Positions 1 through 8,975 of a DNA stretch of 34,802 nt are shown here, piece after piece (position 1 is the stretch's first letter; each line of letters starts with the position of its first letter). The position numbers were made by a program, and so were the translations under genes. Source of the stretch: Verrucomicrobiales bacterium (GTDB lineage Bacteria; Verrucomicrobiota; Verrucomicrobiia; Limisphaerales; JAYPXF01). The DNA is taken from contig PBAL01000019.1 in the NCBI GenBank assembly GCA_002715965.1, positions 1 to 34,802 of the forward strand. The letters are read 5' to 3'. The notes beneath the pieces are model-generated. The model was not told where the DNA came from and did no database searches. It was given only the letters and a program-made list of their open reading frames with translations.

Positions 1-1
1 G

Positions 2-166
2 GAACGAAGAGTTCGCTTTGCTTGGGCTGTCGTGTTCCCAGTGCCATGGTTCTTCAGACATGCCTCATCCCCACTGGTTTCAATCCTTCAGCGTTTTGTT
101 AACGGGCTGCTATGTGACACGGAGCAGACAAATATCTTTGAACTAATTCCAACGCCCCGCCTATAA
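2..166 (+). CDS. C-terminal fragment of an unidentified protein (runs off the left edge)
   Basis: The frame is open from base 2 to a TAA at 164-166, giving 54 residues that end in FELIPTPRL. The start lies outside the window. The stretch contains an aromatic, hydrophobic segment (AWAVVFPVPWFF) followed by a more polar tail, so it could be the end of a membrane-associated protein. I do not recognise the family. It is on the same strand as the methyltransferase remnant and phosphopantetheinyl transferase that follow. Support is only the open frame and the plausible composition. Confidence 0.4.
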   Translation, partial: ERRVRFAWAVVFPVPWFFRHASSPLVSILQRFVNGLLCDTEQTNIFELIPTPRL

Positions 167-309
167 CCGCGCGTGGCCGGCGCGTCCCAACACCTCACCC
201 GAGCATCGCCTTGTTGCAAGCAACGCGTCTGCATAACAGCCATTGACAGGCTGAAGAACGGACCACCCGACCTACGCGTGCAAGCGCCCGCAGACGGACA
301 ATCGAAACC
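167..309. other. Intergenic gap, nothing recognised
   Basis: This 143-base gap separates the left-edge fragment from the methyltransferase remnant. No tRNA, clear hairpin or convincing small ORF was seen. The only open frame here (88-339, minus strand) overlaps the next gene and has no family resemblance. Confidence 0.4.
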
Positions 310-777
310 ATGAATAGGTCCTGCACTTGCTGCGGTCACCCCGCATGGGATGACAAGTGGGAGAGATTCATCATCTGCCGGAATTGCGGCATGATGACTG
401 TTTCCGAATCATTCAATCTTGATGAAGTTCGATCGCATTACGGACACGACTACTTCCGTGGCAGCGAATACATCGACTACGAAGGCGACCGAGCCGTTCA
501 CGACCTGACCCTGCGCCTGGTGTGCCGGTTCCTGGGATATCGGGAAAGCGTTCTCGAGTTGTGCCGGCGCAACGGCTTTGAGGTCGTGGAATTCGGAACA
601 GTTTGCGTCTACCGACGCATGAAATCATCGTTGGACGCGCCGGTGCGCTTCCATCCAAGAACTATCGGAGGAATGATCGCGCGCGTGCTTCTCACGATCA
701 CGCCAACCTTCCTTCTGGATTGGGGGCTTCCATTGAACCTCGGCGACACGCTTTACCTCGTCGCCAAGAAGAAGTGA
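310..777 (+). pseudogene. Zinc-ribbon class I methyltransferase remnant lacking its SAM-binding core
   Basis: The 155-residue product begins with a zinc-ribbon pattern (C5-x2-C8 and C23-x2-C26). It continues with YFRG and a DYEGDRA segment that resembles the entry to a class I SAM-dependent methyltransferase domain. At about residue 77 (ESVLEL) the sequence passes directly into LCRRNGFEVVEF, which resembles the last strand and tail of such domains. The nucleotide-binding glycine motif and central Rossmann strands expected between these parts are absent. Intact relatives are usually near 300 residues, so roughly half appears missing in frame. It ends 3 bases before the phosphopantetheinyl transferase start, suggesting co-transcription. 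It may be a decayed enzyme or a repurposed small protein. Confidence 0.55.
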
Positions 778-780
778 GCC

Positions 781-1467
781 ATGCAGGAATTGGACAGCTC
801 AGTTCATGTGTGGCTCACGAGCGGTTTGGAAGCACCTGATGCCGATCCGGTGGCGCTGAGAAACGCGCTGATCGATGAAGAACAAAATCGCTTTGACCGG
901 TTTCACTTCGACGTGGATCGGATCCGGTTCGCACGATCTCGGATCTTCCTACGGAACGTGCTTGGAAGCTACCTGAACAGCGCGCCGACCGACATCCGCT
1001 TCGACTATGGTGAATTTCGAAAGCCGCGGATTGCGCCGGAGGAGTCGTTGCAATTCAGTTTTTCGCGCAGCGGTGACGTCGCATTGGTGGGGCTGAGCAG
1101 CAGCGAGATCGGTGCGGACGTGGAACGCGTTCGAGAATTGCCCGATTGGGAAGGAATCGTTCGCTCTCAGTTTTCAAGCCGGGAGAACGAGTTTCTTTTG
1201 TCAGCGGAATCTGGGATTGAGGAGTTTTTCGAGGTCTGGACTGGAAAGGAAGCCTTCATCAAAGGAACGGGTCGCGGGCTTCAATGTCCGCTGGATGGAT
1301 TCAGCGTTGTGCCAACAGGAACGGAATTGCGTGCGGTAGAGGGACCTGAGTCCGATGGCGACTGGTTGGTGGCAAACCTTGAATCTGCTTTGAAGGGCTA
1401 CCATGCCGCGGTCGCGCAACACGGCAAATGGCTTCCGATTCAGACAAGGAATTGGGTCAACGATTGA
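781..1467 (+). CDS. 4'-phosphopantetheinyl transferase, Sfp type
   Basis: This cytoplasmic enzyme would move the phosphopantetheine arm of coenzyme A onto a serine of acyl- or peptidyl-carrier proteins, activating fatty acid, polyketide or nonribosomal peptide machinery. Its 228 residues match the Sfp-type length. The magnesium-binding motif is GADVE (D113, E115), and the second signature is WTGKEAFIKGTGRGL starting at W153, with E157 as third ligand and K161 conserved. The upstream coenzyme A contact motif reads SFSRSG, where many relatives have SHS. The ATG lies 3 bases after the previous stop. No carrier protein or synthase is visible in the window, so the substrate is unknown. Confidence 0.88.
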   Translation: MQELDSSVHVWLTSGLEAPDADPVALRNALIDEEQNRFDRFHFDVDRIRFARSRIFLRNVLGSYLNSAPTDIRFDYGEFRKPRIAPEESLQFSFSRSGDVALVGLSSSEIGADVERVRELPDWEGIVRSQFSSRENEFLLSAESGIEEFFEVWTGKEAFIKGTGRGLQCPLDGFSVVPTGTELRAVEGPESDGDWLVANLESALKGYHAAVAQHGKWLPIQTRNWVND

Positions 1468-1473
1468 GAGGAG

Positions 1474-2970
1474 TCACAATCGCACATACGCGGACAGCCC
1501 GTGCTTGCCGCCTTCGCGCCCAAAGCCGCTTTCCTTGTAGCCACCGAAGGGACTCGTGGGATCAAACTTGTTGTAGGTGTTGGCCCAGACGACCCCGGCT
1601 CGAAGCTTTTCGGCCATCTTAAAGATCTTGCTGCCCTTGTCGGTCCACACGCCGGCGCTCAAGCCATAGGGTGTGTTGTTCGCACGCTGAAGCGCTTCTT
1701 CCGGTGTGCGGAAGGTCATCACGCTGAGGACGGGGCCGAAGATTTCTTCCTGCGCCACGCGGTGGCTCATGGTGACATCGGTCAACACCGAAGGTGGGAA
1801 CCAGTAACCCTTCTCGGGCAACGCACAGCTGGATTGTTCCAGCGACGCTCCTTCATCAACACCGCATTGCACCAAGCTTGAGATTTTCTTCAGCTGCTCC
1901 TTGGAATTGATCGCGCCGACGTCTGTGTTCTTGTCCAGCGGATCACCGACCCGAAGCGTGGCAATGCGCGTGCGGAGTTTGCGCAGGATTTGATCGTAGA
2001 CACCTTCCTGAACAAACAAGCGGGAACCGGCGCAACACACGTGCCCTTGGTTGAAGTAAATTCCCTGGATGATGCCTTCGACCGCCTGATCCAGGGGCGC
2101 GTCTTCAAAGATGATATTGGCCGCCTTGCCGCCGAGTTCGAGGGTGAGTTTCTTTTCAGTGCCCGCGGTGGAAGCGGCAATGCGTTTGCCGACCTCGGTC
2201 GAACCGGTGAACGCAATCTTGTTGATATCCGGATGTTCAACGAGCGCAGCGCCCGTTCCGCCTTCACCGGTCACGATGTTGACGACGCCGGGTGGCAGAT
2301 CGGCTTCCTGAAGAATCTGCGCCAGGTGCATCGCCGTGGTGCTGGTCGTCTCGGCGGGTTTGAGCACCACTGTATTTCCGCAGGCAAGCGCGGGGGCGAG
2401 TTTCCACGCGGCCATGAGCAGTGGAAAGTTCCACGGAATGATCTGTCCGCAAACGCCCAGGGGCTGTGGGTCGCGGCGAGGGAAGGCATACTTCAGCTTG
2501 TCCGCCCAACCGGCATGATAGAAAAAATGCGCTGCCACCAATGGCAGATCGACATCGCGGCTTTCCTTGATCGGCTTGCCGCCATCCATTGTTTCCAGCA
2601 CCGCCAGCTCGCGGGCTTTTTCCTGGATGAGGCGCGCGATTCGGTAGAGGTATTTGCCGCGCTCACGCGGGTCCATGCGGCTCCACGTTTTGTCATAAGC
2701 CTCTCGGGCGGCTTTGACAGCTTTGTTGATGTCGGACTTGTCGCCATGCGCAATCCGCGTAATGCGCTCCTCGGTCGAGGGGTTGATCGAGTTGAAATAC
2801 TTGCTGGAATGCGGCTTTACGAACTCGCCATCGATGAACAGTTCATACTGCTTCTTAATCTTTGGGCGAACGGATTCGGGAGCCGGGGCGTAGTCCCAGC
2901 GATCACCAAAGTCCAAGGCGCGTACGGGTTTCTTCGATTTGCTGCGATTGGATTTGCTGACCGGTTTCAT
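1474..2970 (-). CDS. NAD(P)-dependent aldehyde dehydrogenase
   Basis: The 498-residue protein belongs to the aldehyde dehydrogenase superfamily, which oxidises aldehydes to carboxylates with NAD(P). The fold signatures are in order: IIPWNFPLL (from about 177), [10 protein letters not shown] in the cofactor region (255-264), LELGGK with general base E278, and [12 protein letters not shown] with the nucleophile at about C312. The usual GQ before the cysteine is GH here. A C-terminal [14 protein letters not shown] motif is present. A basic 20-residue N-terminal extension ([12 protein letters not shown]) precedes the domain. Its ATG is 5 bases after the stop of the guanylyltransferase gene, so the two are probably co-transcribed. 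The physiological aldehyde cannot be told from sequence. Confidence 0.93.
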   Translation of the reverse strand: MKPVSKSNRSKSKKPVRALDFGDRWDYAPAPESVRPKIKKQYELFIDGEFVKPHSSKYFNSINPSTEERITRIAHGDKSDINKAVKAAREAYDKTWSRMDPRERGKYLYRIARLIQEKARELAVLETMDGGKPIKESRDVDLPLVAAHFFYHAGWADKLKYAFPRRDPQPLGVCGQIIPWNFPLLMAAWKLAPALACGNTVVLKPAETTSTTAMHLAQILQEADLPPGVVNIVTGEGGTGAALVEHPDINKIAFTGSTEVGKRIAASTAGTEKKLTLELGGKAANIIFEDAPLDQAVEGIIQGIYFNQGHVCCAGSRLFVQEGVYDQILRKLRTRIATLRVGDPLDKNTDVGAINSKEQLKKISSLVQCGVDEGASLEQSSCALPEKGYWFPPSVLTDVTMSHRVAQEEIFGPVLSVMTFRTPEEALQRANNTPYGLSAGVWTDKGSKIFKMAEKLRAGVVWANTYNKFDPTSPFGGYKESGFGREGGKHGLSAYVRL

Positions 2971-2975
2971 GGGAA

Positions 2976-4211
2976 CTAGACCAGCTTCTTGAACTTCGGA
3001 TGTTCGCCGAGTTTCTTGACGAGCAGTTTGATCTTCTGGGACTGGCTTTTATGCGCAAGCAACACGGCGTCGTCGGTCTGGACAAGGATGGAATCGCGCA
3101 AACCAACCACGGCGATCGGCGTGCGGTTCGTGGTGCGACCATCGAAGATGATATTTCGCGCGGCATCAACATGAACGAATTTTGCGAGCGCCGCGTTGCC
3201 TTCGCGATCGTTCTTCACGTGACGTGCCAGTGCGTTCCAATTGCCAAGGTCATCCCACATGAACGCACCATCGGCGACGACCACGTTCTGGGCCTTCTCC
3301 ATAAGCGCAAAGTCGATGGAGATCTTCTTGATCGCCGGATACTCCTTCTTCAGGACGCGATCGAGTTTGCCCTTCGCGGCAGCTTCGAACCAGCGATGGC
3401 AGGCGGCATCCATTTCCGGTTGGTGCTTCTGCAGGGCCTCGGCTACGGCAACGAAGGACCAGATGAACATGCCGGCGTTCCAGCGGTATTGGCCGCTGTT
3501 CACATATTCCAGAGCGGTGTCGTAGTCGGGCTTCTCCTTGAACGCATCGGCCACGTAGAACTTGGTCCGGTATTTCTTTCCGCCTTTGGGCTTGGGCAGC
3601 AGTTTGCCGAACTTGATGTAGCCGTAACCCGTCTCCGGCTTGTCCGGCTTGATACCGATCGTGACCAGCGCCTGTCCGCGGCTGGCGAGGTCAAAACTGT
3701 CTTCGAGAACTTTCTGGAACTTCTTTTCGTCCGGGATGACGTGATCGGCGGGAAGAACGGCCATCGTTCCGGTCGTTGAACGCGCGCCCACAATCGCGGC
3801 GCCAAGCGTGACCGCAGCGCAAGTATCGCGTCCGACCGGTTCTGCGACGACGTTCTCCTTGGGCAACTTGGGGAGTTGCCGGCAGACTTCGGGGGCCTGG
3901 ACCTTGTTCGTAATGATGATGATGTTTCTGAGGGGAACGAGGGGCAGGCATCGTTCCACTGCTTCCTGGAGAAAAGACTTGTCGCCGAGAATCTTGATGA
4001 GCTGTTTGGGCGTGGCTTCACGGCTGACCGGCCAGAAACGCTCGCCCTTCCCGCCTGCCATGATGATGACAAAGCGATCATTCTTTGAACCCGACCCGGA
4101 GCCGGGAACAGCCGCCACAACGGGCTTGGCTGCTTTTTTCTTCCCCACCTTCTTCTTGCTCGCCGCTTTCTTAACCGCCTTCTTTTTCGCTGCTTTCTTC
4201 TTTGCCGCCAT
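2976..4211 (-). CDS. manC: Mannose-1-phosphate guanylyltransferase with Lys/Ala-rich N-terminal tail
   Basis: This enzyme makes GDP-mannose from mannose-1-phosphate and GTP for polysaccharide and glycan synthesis. The nucleotidyltransferase signature MAGGKGERFWPVSR (from residue 51) and following PKQ (lysine 69) are clear. So are the VLPADHVI strand, the YRWNAGMFIW sugar-binding stretch and the FMWDDLGNWNAL motif. The protein has the single-domain length of about 365 residues plus an unusual tail: residues 1-30 are almost only lysine, alanine and valine, like a histone-H1-type tail, then a Gly/Ser linker. No isomerase domain is fused at the C-terminus. It lies directly upstream of the aldehyde dehydrogenase (5-base gap). 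Confidence 0.9.
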   Translation of the reverse strand: MAAKKKAAKKKAVKKAASKKKVGKKKAAKPVVAAVPGSGSGSKNDRFVIIMAGGKGERFWPVSREATPKQLIKILGDKSFLQEAVERCLPLVPLRNIIIITNKVQAPEVCRQLPKLPKENVVAEPVGRDTCAAVTLGAAIVGARSTTGTMAVLPADHVIPDEKKFQKVLEDSFDLASRGQALVTIGIKPDKPETGYGYIKFGKLLPKPKGGKKYRTKFYVADAFKEKPDYDTALEYVNSGQYRWNAGMFIWSFVAVAEALQKHQPEMDAACHRWFEAAAKGKLDRVLKKEYPAIKKISIDFALMEKAQNVVVADGAFMWDDLGNWNALARHVKNDREGNAALAKFVHVDAARNIIFDGRTTNRTPIAVVGLRDSILVQTDDAVLLAHKSQSQKIKLLVKKLGEHPKFKKLV

Positions 4212-4325
4212 GTTGTTTTTCCGTGTGTGGGTTGCGCGCCGATCCTATTTGTGCCGCAGTGGGGCGTCGAGGAAGTTCGAGTTCAATGTTGGCTGTCACA
4301 ACTGCCAATTCCCAACTTCCATGTT

Positions 4326-4853
4326 CTAACTCCCATCTTCCGTTGGCCGGTCCTGTGATTCGTGCATCTTGCGTTCTGTTTCCTCCCTGAATTTCGCTTC
4401 TTCACGTGCGGAGTCTTCTTCAATGAATCGAATCAGCTGCCAGATGAGATAACCACCAAATGACGAGACCCAGGCGGCCATGATCGTCCCCCATATGACG
4501 TCGTTCACCTTGGACTCCTGAGTGCCGCGCATCGCAAAGCCAAACGCCGCGATCGTAATTCCGCCCGCCAGCAGCGAGAAAAAGATCATCCAATAGGCCG
4601 GACCTCGTTTGGGCTCGGCGTTTCCCTCGTCGGCCGCTTCTGCGGAGTGCAGTATTTTGCCGGTCAACCACCAGACCGCAACACCGCCGACCAGGGTGCT
4701 CACCACGACGATCCAGTCGAAGCCGAAATCCACGCGCGGATTGACCTGCTTGATGGATGCGATGAAGCCGAACATCAGCCCCAGGCAGACGGTGGATCCG
4801 AATCTGACCAGAAACGCGAAGTGTTCTTCTGACTTGTTGTGCTTGCCGGACAT
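4326..4853 (-). CDS. Predicted four-helix inner-membrane protein of unknown function
   Basis: I chose the ATG at 4853 because it lies just after the stop of ubiX and gives a protein starting MSGKHNKSEE; the longer open frame upstream only overlaps ubiX. The 175-residue product has four hydrophobic segments at roughly 12-34, 46-67, 86-108 and 119-142. They are joined by short loops, one rich in acidic residues (71-80). The last 33 residues are strongly charged (EEDSAREEAKFREETERK) and could form a short cytoplasmic coiled coil. No family was recognised. It is the distal gene of the ppk - hydrolase - ubiX run. Confidence 0.7.
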   Translation of the reverse strand: MSGKHNKSEEHFAFLVRFGSTVCLGLMFGFIASIKQVNPRVDFGFDWIVVVSTLVGGVAVWWLTGKILHSAEAADEGNAEPKRGPAYWMIFFSLLAGGITIAAFGFAMRGTQESKVNDVIWGTIMAAWVSSFGGYLIWQLIRFIEEDSAREEAKFREETERKMHESQDRPTEDGS

Positions 4854-4857
4854 AACG

Positions 4858-5418
4858 TCAACCGGATGGTTCTTCCCGCCACCGGGGCATGGCGTCGTTG
4901 TGAATGCCGAGGTGATCGAGCACGCGGGCAACGACCGTGTCGGCGAGTTCCTCAACTGAAGCGGGGCGGGTGTAGTAGGAGGGATTCGCGGGAACGAGCG
5001 TGGCGCCGGCCAGGAGGAGCAGCTCGAAATTTTTTACGTGGACCAAGCTGAGCGGGGTTTCTCGTGGGACGAGGATGAGCCGTCGTTTTTCCTTCAAGGT
5101 CACGTCCGCTGTGCGTAACAGCACGTCCTCACTGGTTCCATGAGCTATGCGACCCAGCGTCCCCATCGAACAGGGAATGACCACCATCGCATCCGCCGGG
5201 TTCGAGCCACTGGCGAAGGGCACGTTCATGCTCTTCAATCCGTGTTGGGTGACGCCTTCCTGAAGCTCCAAGCCGCCGGGCAATTCTTCAGCAATCACTG
5301 CGTTGGCGTAACTGCTGAGGATCACGTGGATCTCGTGTTCGTTCGGATCCAGGCGGTCGAGGAGGCGTTGGGCGTAAATGGATCCGCTCGCTCCGGTGAT
5401 GGCAACTACGATTCTCAA
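4858..5418 (-). CDS. ubiX: Flavin prenyltransferase UbiX
   Basis: UbiX attaches a dimethylallyl group to FMN to make prenylated FMN, the cofactor of UbiD-type decarboxylases. The 186 residues include the N-terminal flavin phosphate-binding motif TGASGS (8-13). The family core PCSMGTLGRIAHG is present, followed by TSEDVLLRTADVTLKEKRRL and LVPRETPLS. The start is a TTG at 5416-5418: the frame has a TGA two codons further upstream, so no longer product is possible. No ubiD gene is visible in the window, so the client decarboxylase must lie elsewhere. It ends 4 bases before the membrane protein start. Confidence 0.93.
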   Translation of the reverse strand: MRIVVAITGASGSIYAQRLLDRLDPNEHEIHVILSSYANAVIAEELPGGLELQEGVTQHGLKSMNVPFASGSNPADAMVVIPCSMGTLGRIAHGTSEDVLLRTADVTLKEKRRLILVPRETPLSLVHVKNFELLLLAGATLVPANPSYYTRPASVEELADTVVARVLDHLGIHNDAMPRWREEPSG

Positions 5419-5466
5419 GCCGCGTCAAATATTGCGCCGAACGGAGAATGGCAAAACGAAAAAGAG

Positions 5467-6081
5467 CTACGAGTTCGGCTGGATGAACTGTTTGAACAAT
5501 TCGAACTCCCCCGGATGGATCGTGTGAACTTTGTCGAACTCGTGCCACGAGACGTCGAGTCCGTCGCGTTTCAAGCGCTCGATCTGCTGCCTGGAACGAT
5601 CGAAGGGAAGGACCGGGTCCATCGTGCCGTGGGTAACAAGGAACCGTTGTTCTTTCACCACCGGCGAGAACCGGCCAATCAGACCGTCCAGATCTTGAAT
5701 CCAGCCGCTGATATCGATGCACCCCGCAAGTCGATGCGGATAAGTGCAGCCAATCTCCAGCGTGAGCAGGCCGCCTTGCGAGAAGCCCATGACATAGGTT
5801 TCCTCGCTGGGATAGCCGGCTTCACGTTGCTCATCCAATAAATCGGTAAGCAGTCCAACACTGCGCTCGATTCCTGGCCGCTCGGCGCCTTGGAATTCAA
5901 ACCATGAGTAACCGCCAAAGTAATGGTCGGGCGCATTGACCAAGAGGTAGTTCATCGCCGGATCACCCAGCATTTGCGGGATGATCCGGTAGCTGGCGGC
6001 ACTGTCGCCCAGACCGTGCATGACGATCATCAACCGCGTGGAATCAGACTTCGGCGCTGGAACGAATTCGGAATGGAGCAT
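5467..6081 (-). CDS. Alpha/beta-hydrolase, phospholipase/carboxylesterase type
   Basis: The 204-residue protein matches the small carboxylesterase/lysophospholipase branch of the alpha/beta-hydrolase fold. The oxyanion strand is VMHGLGDSAAS (20-30), the nucleophile elbow is GFSQGG with Ser101, the acid is in HGTMDPVLP (Asp155), and the base is most likely His186 in KVHTIHPGE. There is no signal peptide, so it should be cytoplasmic. It starts 2 bases after the ppk stop and is followed by ubiX after about 48 bases. The exact ester substrate cannot be deduced. Confidence 0.88.
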   Translation of the reverse strand: MLHSEFVPAPKSDSTRLMIVMHGLGDSAASYRIIPQMLGDPAMNYLLVNAPDHYFGGYSWFEFQGAERPGIERSVGLLTDLLDEQREAGYPSEETYVMGFSQGGLLTLEIGCTYPHRLAGCIDISGWIQDLDGLIGRFSPVVKEQRFLVTHGTMDPVLPFDRSRQQIERLKRDGLDVSWHEFDKVHTIHPGEFELFKQFIQPNS

Positions 6082-6083
6082 GG

Positions 6084-8234
6084 TCAGAGCTTGGGCAGGT
6101 CCGGTTCCTTGCGAACTTCCATCGCCTCGGTGCGCGTTCGGGATCGTTTCTTCTTGGCCTTCTTTTTCGGACGGATGAGCTCAATGAATTCAAGCTGGCT
6201 TCGGCGTGCTTCGGCTCCATTAACGGCGGGAATTCGATAAGCCCCATTGCTGCGCAGGATGCGGGCCTTGGAGTTGTCGGCCATGCCGATCTTCACGATC
6301 TCGTTGAGAATTCGATCGCGCAGGCGGCCGTCCTCGACCGGGAACACTGTTTCGATCCGGCGGAAGAAATTGCGCGGCATCCAATCCGCGCTGCCGACGT
6401 ACAGCTCCGGCTGAAGCGCGTTCTCGAAGTAGAACACGCGGCTGTGTTCCAGGAAGCGATCCACAATGCTGCGCACGTGGATGTTGTCACTGACACCCTT
6501 GAGTCCGGGCTTGAGACAACAGATCCCTCGGACGATCAGGTCGATCTTCACACCAGCCTGTGAGGCCCGATAAAGGGCACTGATAATCTCCGGATCCACC
6601 AGGGAATTCATTTTGGCGACGATGTGTGCGGACAGGCCGCGGGATGCATTCTCACGCTCGCGCTCGATCATCCGGATCATCCGTTCGTGGAGCTCGAACG
6701 GGGCCACGAGTAACTTGCGCGTGCCTTGGAACTGGCACACGCCGGTCAAGAGATTGAACAGGTTGGCAATGTCCTCACCCAGATCGTCGTCGCAGGTAAG
6801 CAGGCCAAGGTCGGTATAAAGCCGTGCCGTGCTGGGGTTGTAGTTGCCCGTTCCCAGGTGAAGGTATCGGCGGATGCCATCCTCGTCGCGACGCACCACA
6901 AGCGTCGCCTTGCTGTGGATCTTGTAACCCACCAGGCCGTATACAACGTGGACGCCTTCCTCTTCCATGTGGCGCGCCCATTGGATGTTGTTGGCTTCAT
7001 CGAAGCGCGCACGCAGTTCCACCACCGCGGTAACCTGCTTGCCGTTTCGCGCAGCCTTGATCAACGAACCAACCACGCGCATGTCACCTCCGGTTCGATA
7101 AAGCGTCTGCTTGATGGCCAGCACATTCGGGTCGTCTGCGGCCTCGGCCAGGAAGTCCACCACCGGTCCGAAGCTTTCGTAAGGATGATGGAGAAGGATG
7201 TCCCTTCGTCGGATCGCATCGAATATCGCGCCCTTCTTCTTCCGGCGCAGGCTTGTGGAAATCCTGGGCGTGTGCGGTTCGTCGCGGAGATGCAAGGAGT
7301 GATCCCCCTCGTAAAGCGTCATCAACCGAATCGGATTGATCGGACCATTGATCGGGTAGAGATCCGCCTCGTTCAGTTGCAGATATTGAAGAAGATCCTT
7401 TCGAATCTCATTGGGCATGCTGGAATCCACCTCAAGTCTCACGGCGGCGTTCTTTCGCCGGTTGCGAAGTTCTTCTTCCACCGCCATTAGCAGGTTCGCG
7501 ACGTCGGCTTCCTCGATATAAAGCTCACTGTTGCGGGTCACGCGAAAGGACCAATGGCCGAGCACGTCATTCCCGGGAAACAATTCGGCCGCAAAATGAC
7601 CGATGAGATTCGCGAGGAAAACGTGGTGCATTCCGTCCTCGCGCGGCAGTCGCACCAGCCGTTGAAGTCCGCGTGGCACCTGCACAACCGCCAGACCCGG
7701 TTTGGTCTTGCCGGCTTGATGCACGTTCAGCTGCACCATGATGTTCAGCGACTTGTTCAGCAGTTGCGGGAAGGGATGTGCCGGATCAATGCTCAAGGGA
7801 GTGAGCACGGGATGGACTTCGTTGCGATAAAACTGTTCAGCGAACTCCCGGTCTGCGCCTTTCAGCTTGCGCGTTTCGTGAAACTGGATGCCTTCCTTTT
7901 CCAACGCGGGCAGCAATTCGCGGCGCCACAACTTGAACTGCTGGTCGACCATTCGTCGAACGCGCTTGGTCACCGACTCGAGACACTCAGCAGGCGTCAT
8001 TCCGTCCACCCCGCACCCGGTGACGCCGGCTTCGATCTGCTGTTTCAAACCTGCGACCCGCACCTCAAAGAATTCGTCAAGGTTCGAGCTGGTGATGCTG
8101 AAGAACTTCACCCGCTCCAGCAGGGGCGTTTCCGAATTCAGCGCCTCATCAAGCACTCGCTGGTTGAACTCCAGCCAGCTCAACTCGCGGTTCAGAAAGT
8201 GGTCCGGGCCAAATTGTCGTTCGGTATCACCCAT
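6084..8234 (-). CDS. ppk: Polyphosphate kinase 1
   Basis: PPK1 reversibly polymerises the gamma-phosphate of ATP into inorganic polyphosphate. The 716-residue length is standard. The N-terminal signature NRELSWLEFNQRVLDEA is at 15-31. The phosphohistidine equivalent is H440 in YKIHSKATL, the second histidine is H459 in HLGTGNYNP, and the third is H597 in FLEHSRVFYF. The C-terminus carries a basic extension (RPKKKAKKKRSRTR) that is not part of the catalytic core. It probably heads the unit ppk - hydrolase - ubiX - membrane protein; the ATG is 48 bases after the alpha/beta-barrel gene. No exopolyphosphatase or phosphate-regulon gene is in view. Confidence 0.96.
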   Translation of the reverse strand: MGDTERQFGPDHFLNRELSWLEFNQRVLDEALNSETPLLERVKFFSITSSNLDEFFEVRVAGLKQQIEAGVTGCGVDGMTPAECLESVTKRVRRMVDQQFKLWRRELLPALEKEGIQFHETRKLKGADREFAEQFYRNEVHPVLTPLSIDPAHPFPQLLNKSLNIMVQLNVHQAGKTKPGLAVVQVPRGLQRLVRLPREDGMHHVFLANLIGHFAAELFPGNDVLGHWSFRVTRNSELYIEEADVANLLMAVEEELRNRRKNAAVRLEVDSSMPNEIRKDLLQYLQLNEADLYPINGPINPIRLMTLYEGDHSLHLRDEPHTPRISTSLRRKKKGAIFDAIRRRDILLHHPYESFGPVVDFLAEAADDPNVLAIKQTLYRTGGDMRVVGSLIKAARNGKQVTAVVELRARFDEANNIQWARHMEEEGVHVVYGLVGYKIHSKATLVVRRDEDGIRRYLHLGTGNYNPSTARLYTDLGLLTCDDDLGEDIANLFNLLTGVCQFQGTRKLLVAPFELHERMIRMIERERENASRGLSAHIVAKMNSLVDPEIISALYRASQAGVKIDLIVRGICCLKPGLKGVSDNIHVRSIVDRFLEHSRVFYFENALQPELYVGSADWMPRNFFRRIETVFPVEDGRLRDRILNEIVKIGMADNSKARILRSNGAYRIPAVNGAEARRSQLEFIELIRPKKKAKKKRSRTRTEAMEVRKEPDLPKL

Positions 8235-8282
8235 TCGCTAAGCCGAGATGATAGTCAGGCCGGGGATCTGTTCCAACGAGAT

Positions 8283-8975
8283 TCACACGTTCAACGGGAG
8301 ATCGGATTCGGATACGACGTGGACCGCACAATACAGGCCGGAGCAGGGCTCCGATTGTGCGCCGTGTTGCATCAGGGCGTCCGTCAGTTCCAAATCCAAT
8401 GACCTGAGGCTGGCTTCTTCATAACCATCCACGAGCAGGACCTGATCAACGTGTTGGTCGGAACCACCGCGCAGGCGAATCTCATCCGTCGTGACCCCGC
8501 TCGCGTCGAGGTCGCCCACGGCCAAATGGGCGCCGACCACACCGCGGCGCGCCGGAAGCGAATTGAGATTCACCGCGAGCCAATCCGATAATTCGTTTTC
8601 ACGATCAGGTGCCGCTGAAAACCTCATGGTCAACATGATCGTGCCCAGCCCTCCTCCATAACTGTACCTCACATTGCACAGCGTTCGGTTCATGTTTTCG
8701 ATTGTTGGAATGATCCGGGCCGACCAGGGCGTCGGATTGTTCAGTCGCGTCAGATAGGCATCCGAGGTAAGCACTGAAAGGTCGTCCACTTCATACATGA
8801 GGAAGTATTGCTCGGGGGATTCGTCAACACCTCGACAACGTCGTCCTCGGCGAAACCCCTCGATCCCAACCCGCTCAAACATATGTTCGTGCGAATGCCA
8901 GTCGTCATGATCGGCATGGGCACCCTCCTTCAGGTCGTGCCACGCCAACATCACCGCCTTGCCAAGCAAGCTCAT
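8283..8975 (-). CDS. Predicted tandem dimeric alpha/beta-barrel (ferredoxin-like) protein
   Basis: The 230-residue protein has no signal peptide. The N-terminal half (MLAWHDLKEG, then a W-x3-EH pattern and GFRRGRR, then YFLMYEVDDLSVL) resembles one unit of the dimeric alpha/beta-barrel fold used by EthD-like proteins and small monooxygenases. The second half (IMLTMRFSAAPDRENELSDWL, positions about 118-138) looks like a second unit. Assignment is from pattern only and no catalytic residues are claimed. Its ATG overlaps the stop of the upstream sulfatase in an ATGA arrangement (8972-8975), so translation is probably coupled to the sulfatase. Confidence 0.65.
   Translation of the reverse strand: MSLLGKAVMLAWHDLKEGAHADHDDWHSHEHMFERVGIEGFRRGRRCRGVDESPEQYFLMYEVDDLSVLTSDAYLTRLNNPTPWSARIIPTIENMNRTLCNVRYSYGGGLGTIMLTMRFSAAPDRENELSDWLAVNLNSLPARRGVVGAHLAVGDLDASGVTTDEIRLRGGSDQHVDQVLLVDGYEEASLRSLDLELTDALMQHGAQSEPCSGLYCAVHVVSESDLPLNV

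Noticed and set aside
1990..2979. Plus-strand open frame of 329 codons
   Set aside because: It is the exact complement of the aldehyde dehydrogenase gene, whose motifs are complete; the plus-strand product has no domain.
7554..8402. Plus-strand open frame of 282 codons
   Set aside because: It is antisense to polyphosphate kinase and the end of the alpha/beta-barrel gene.
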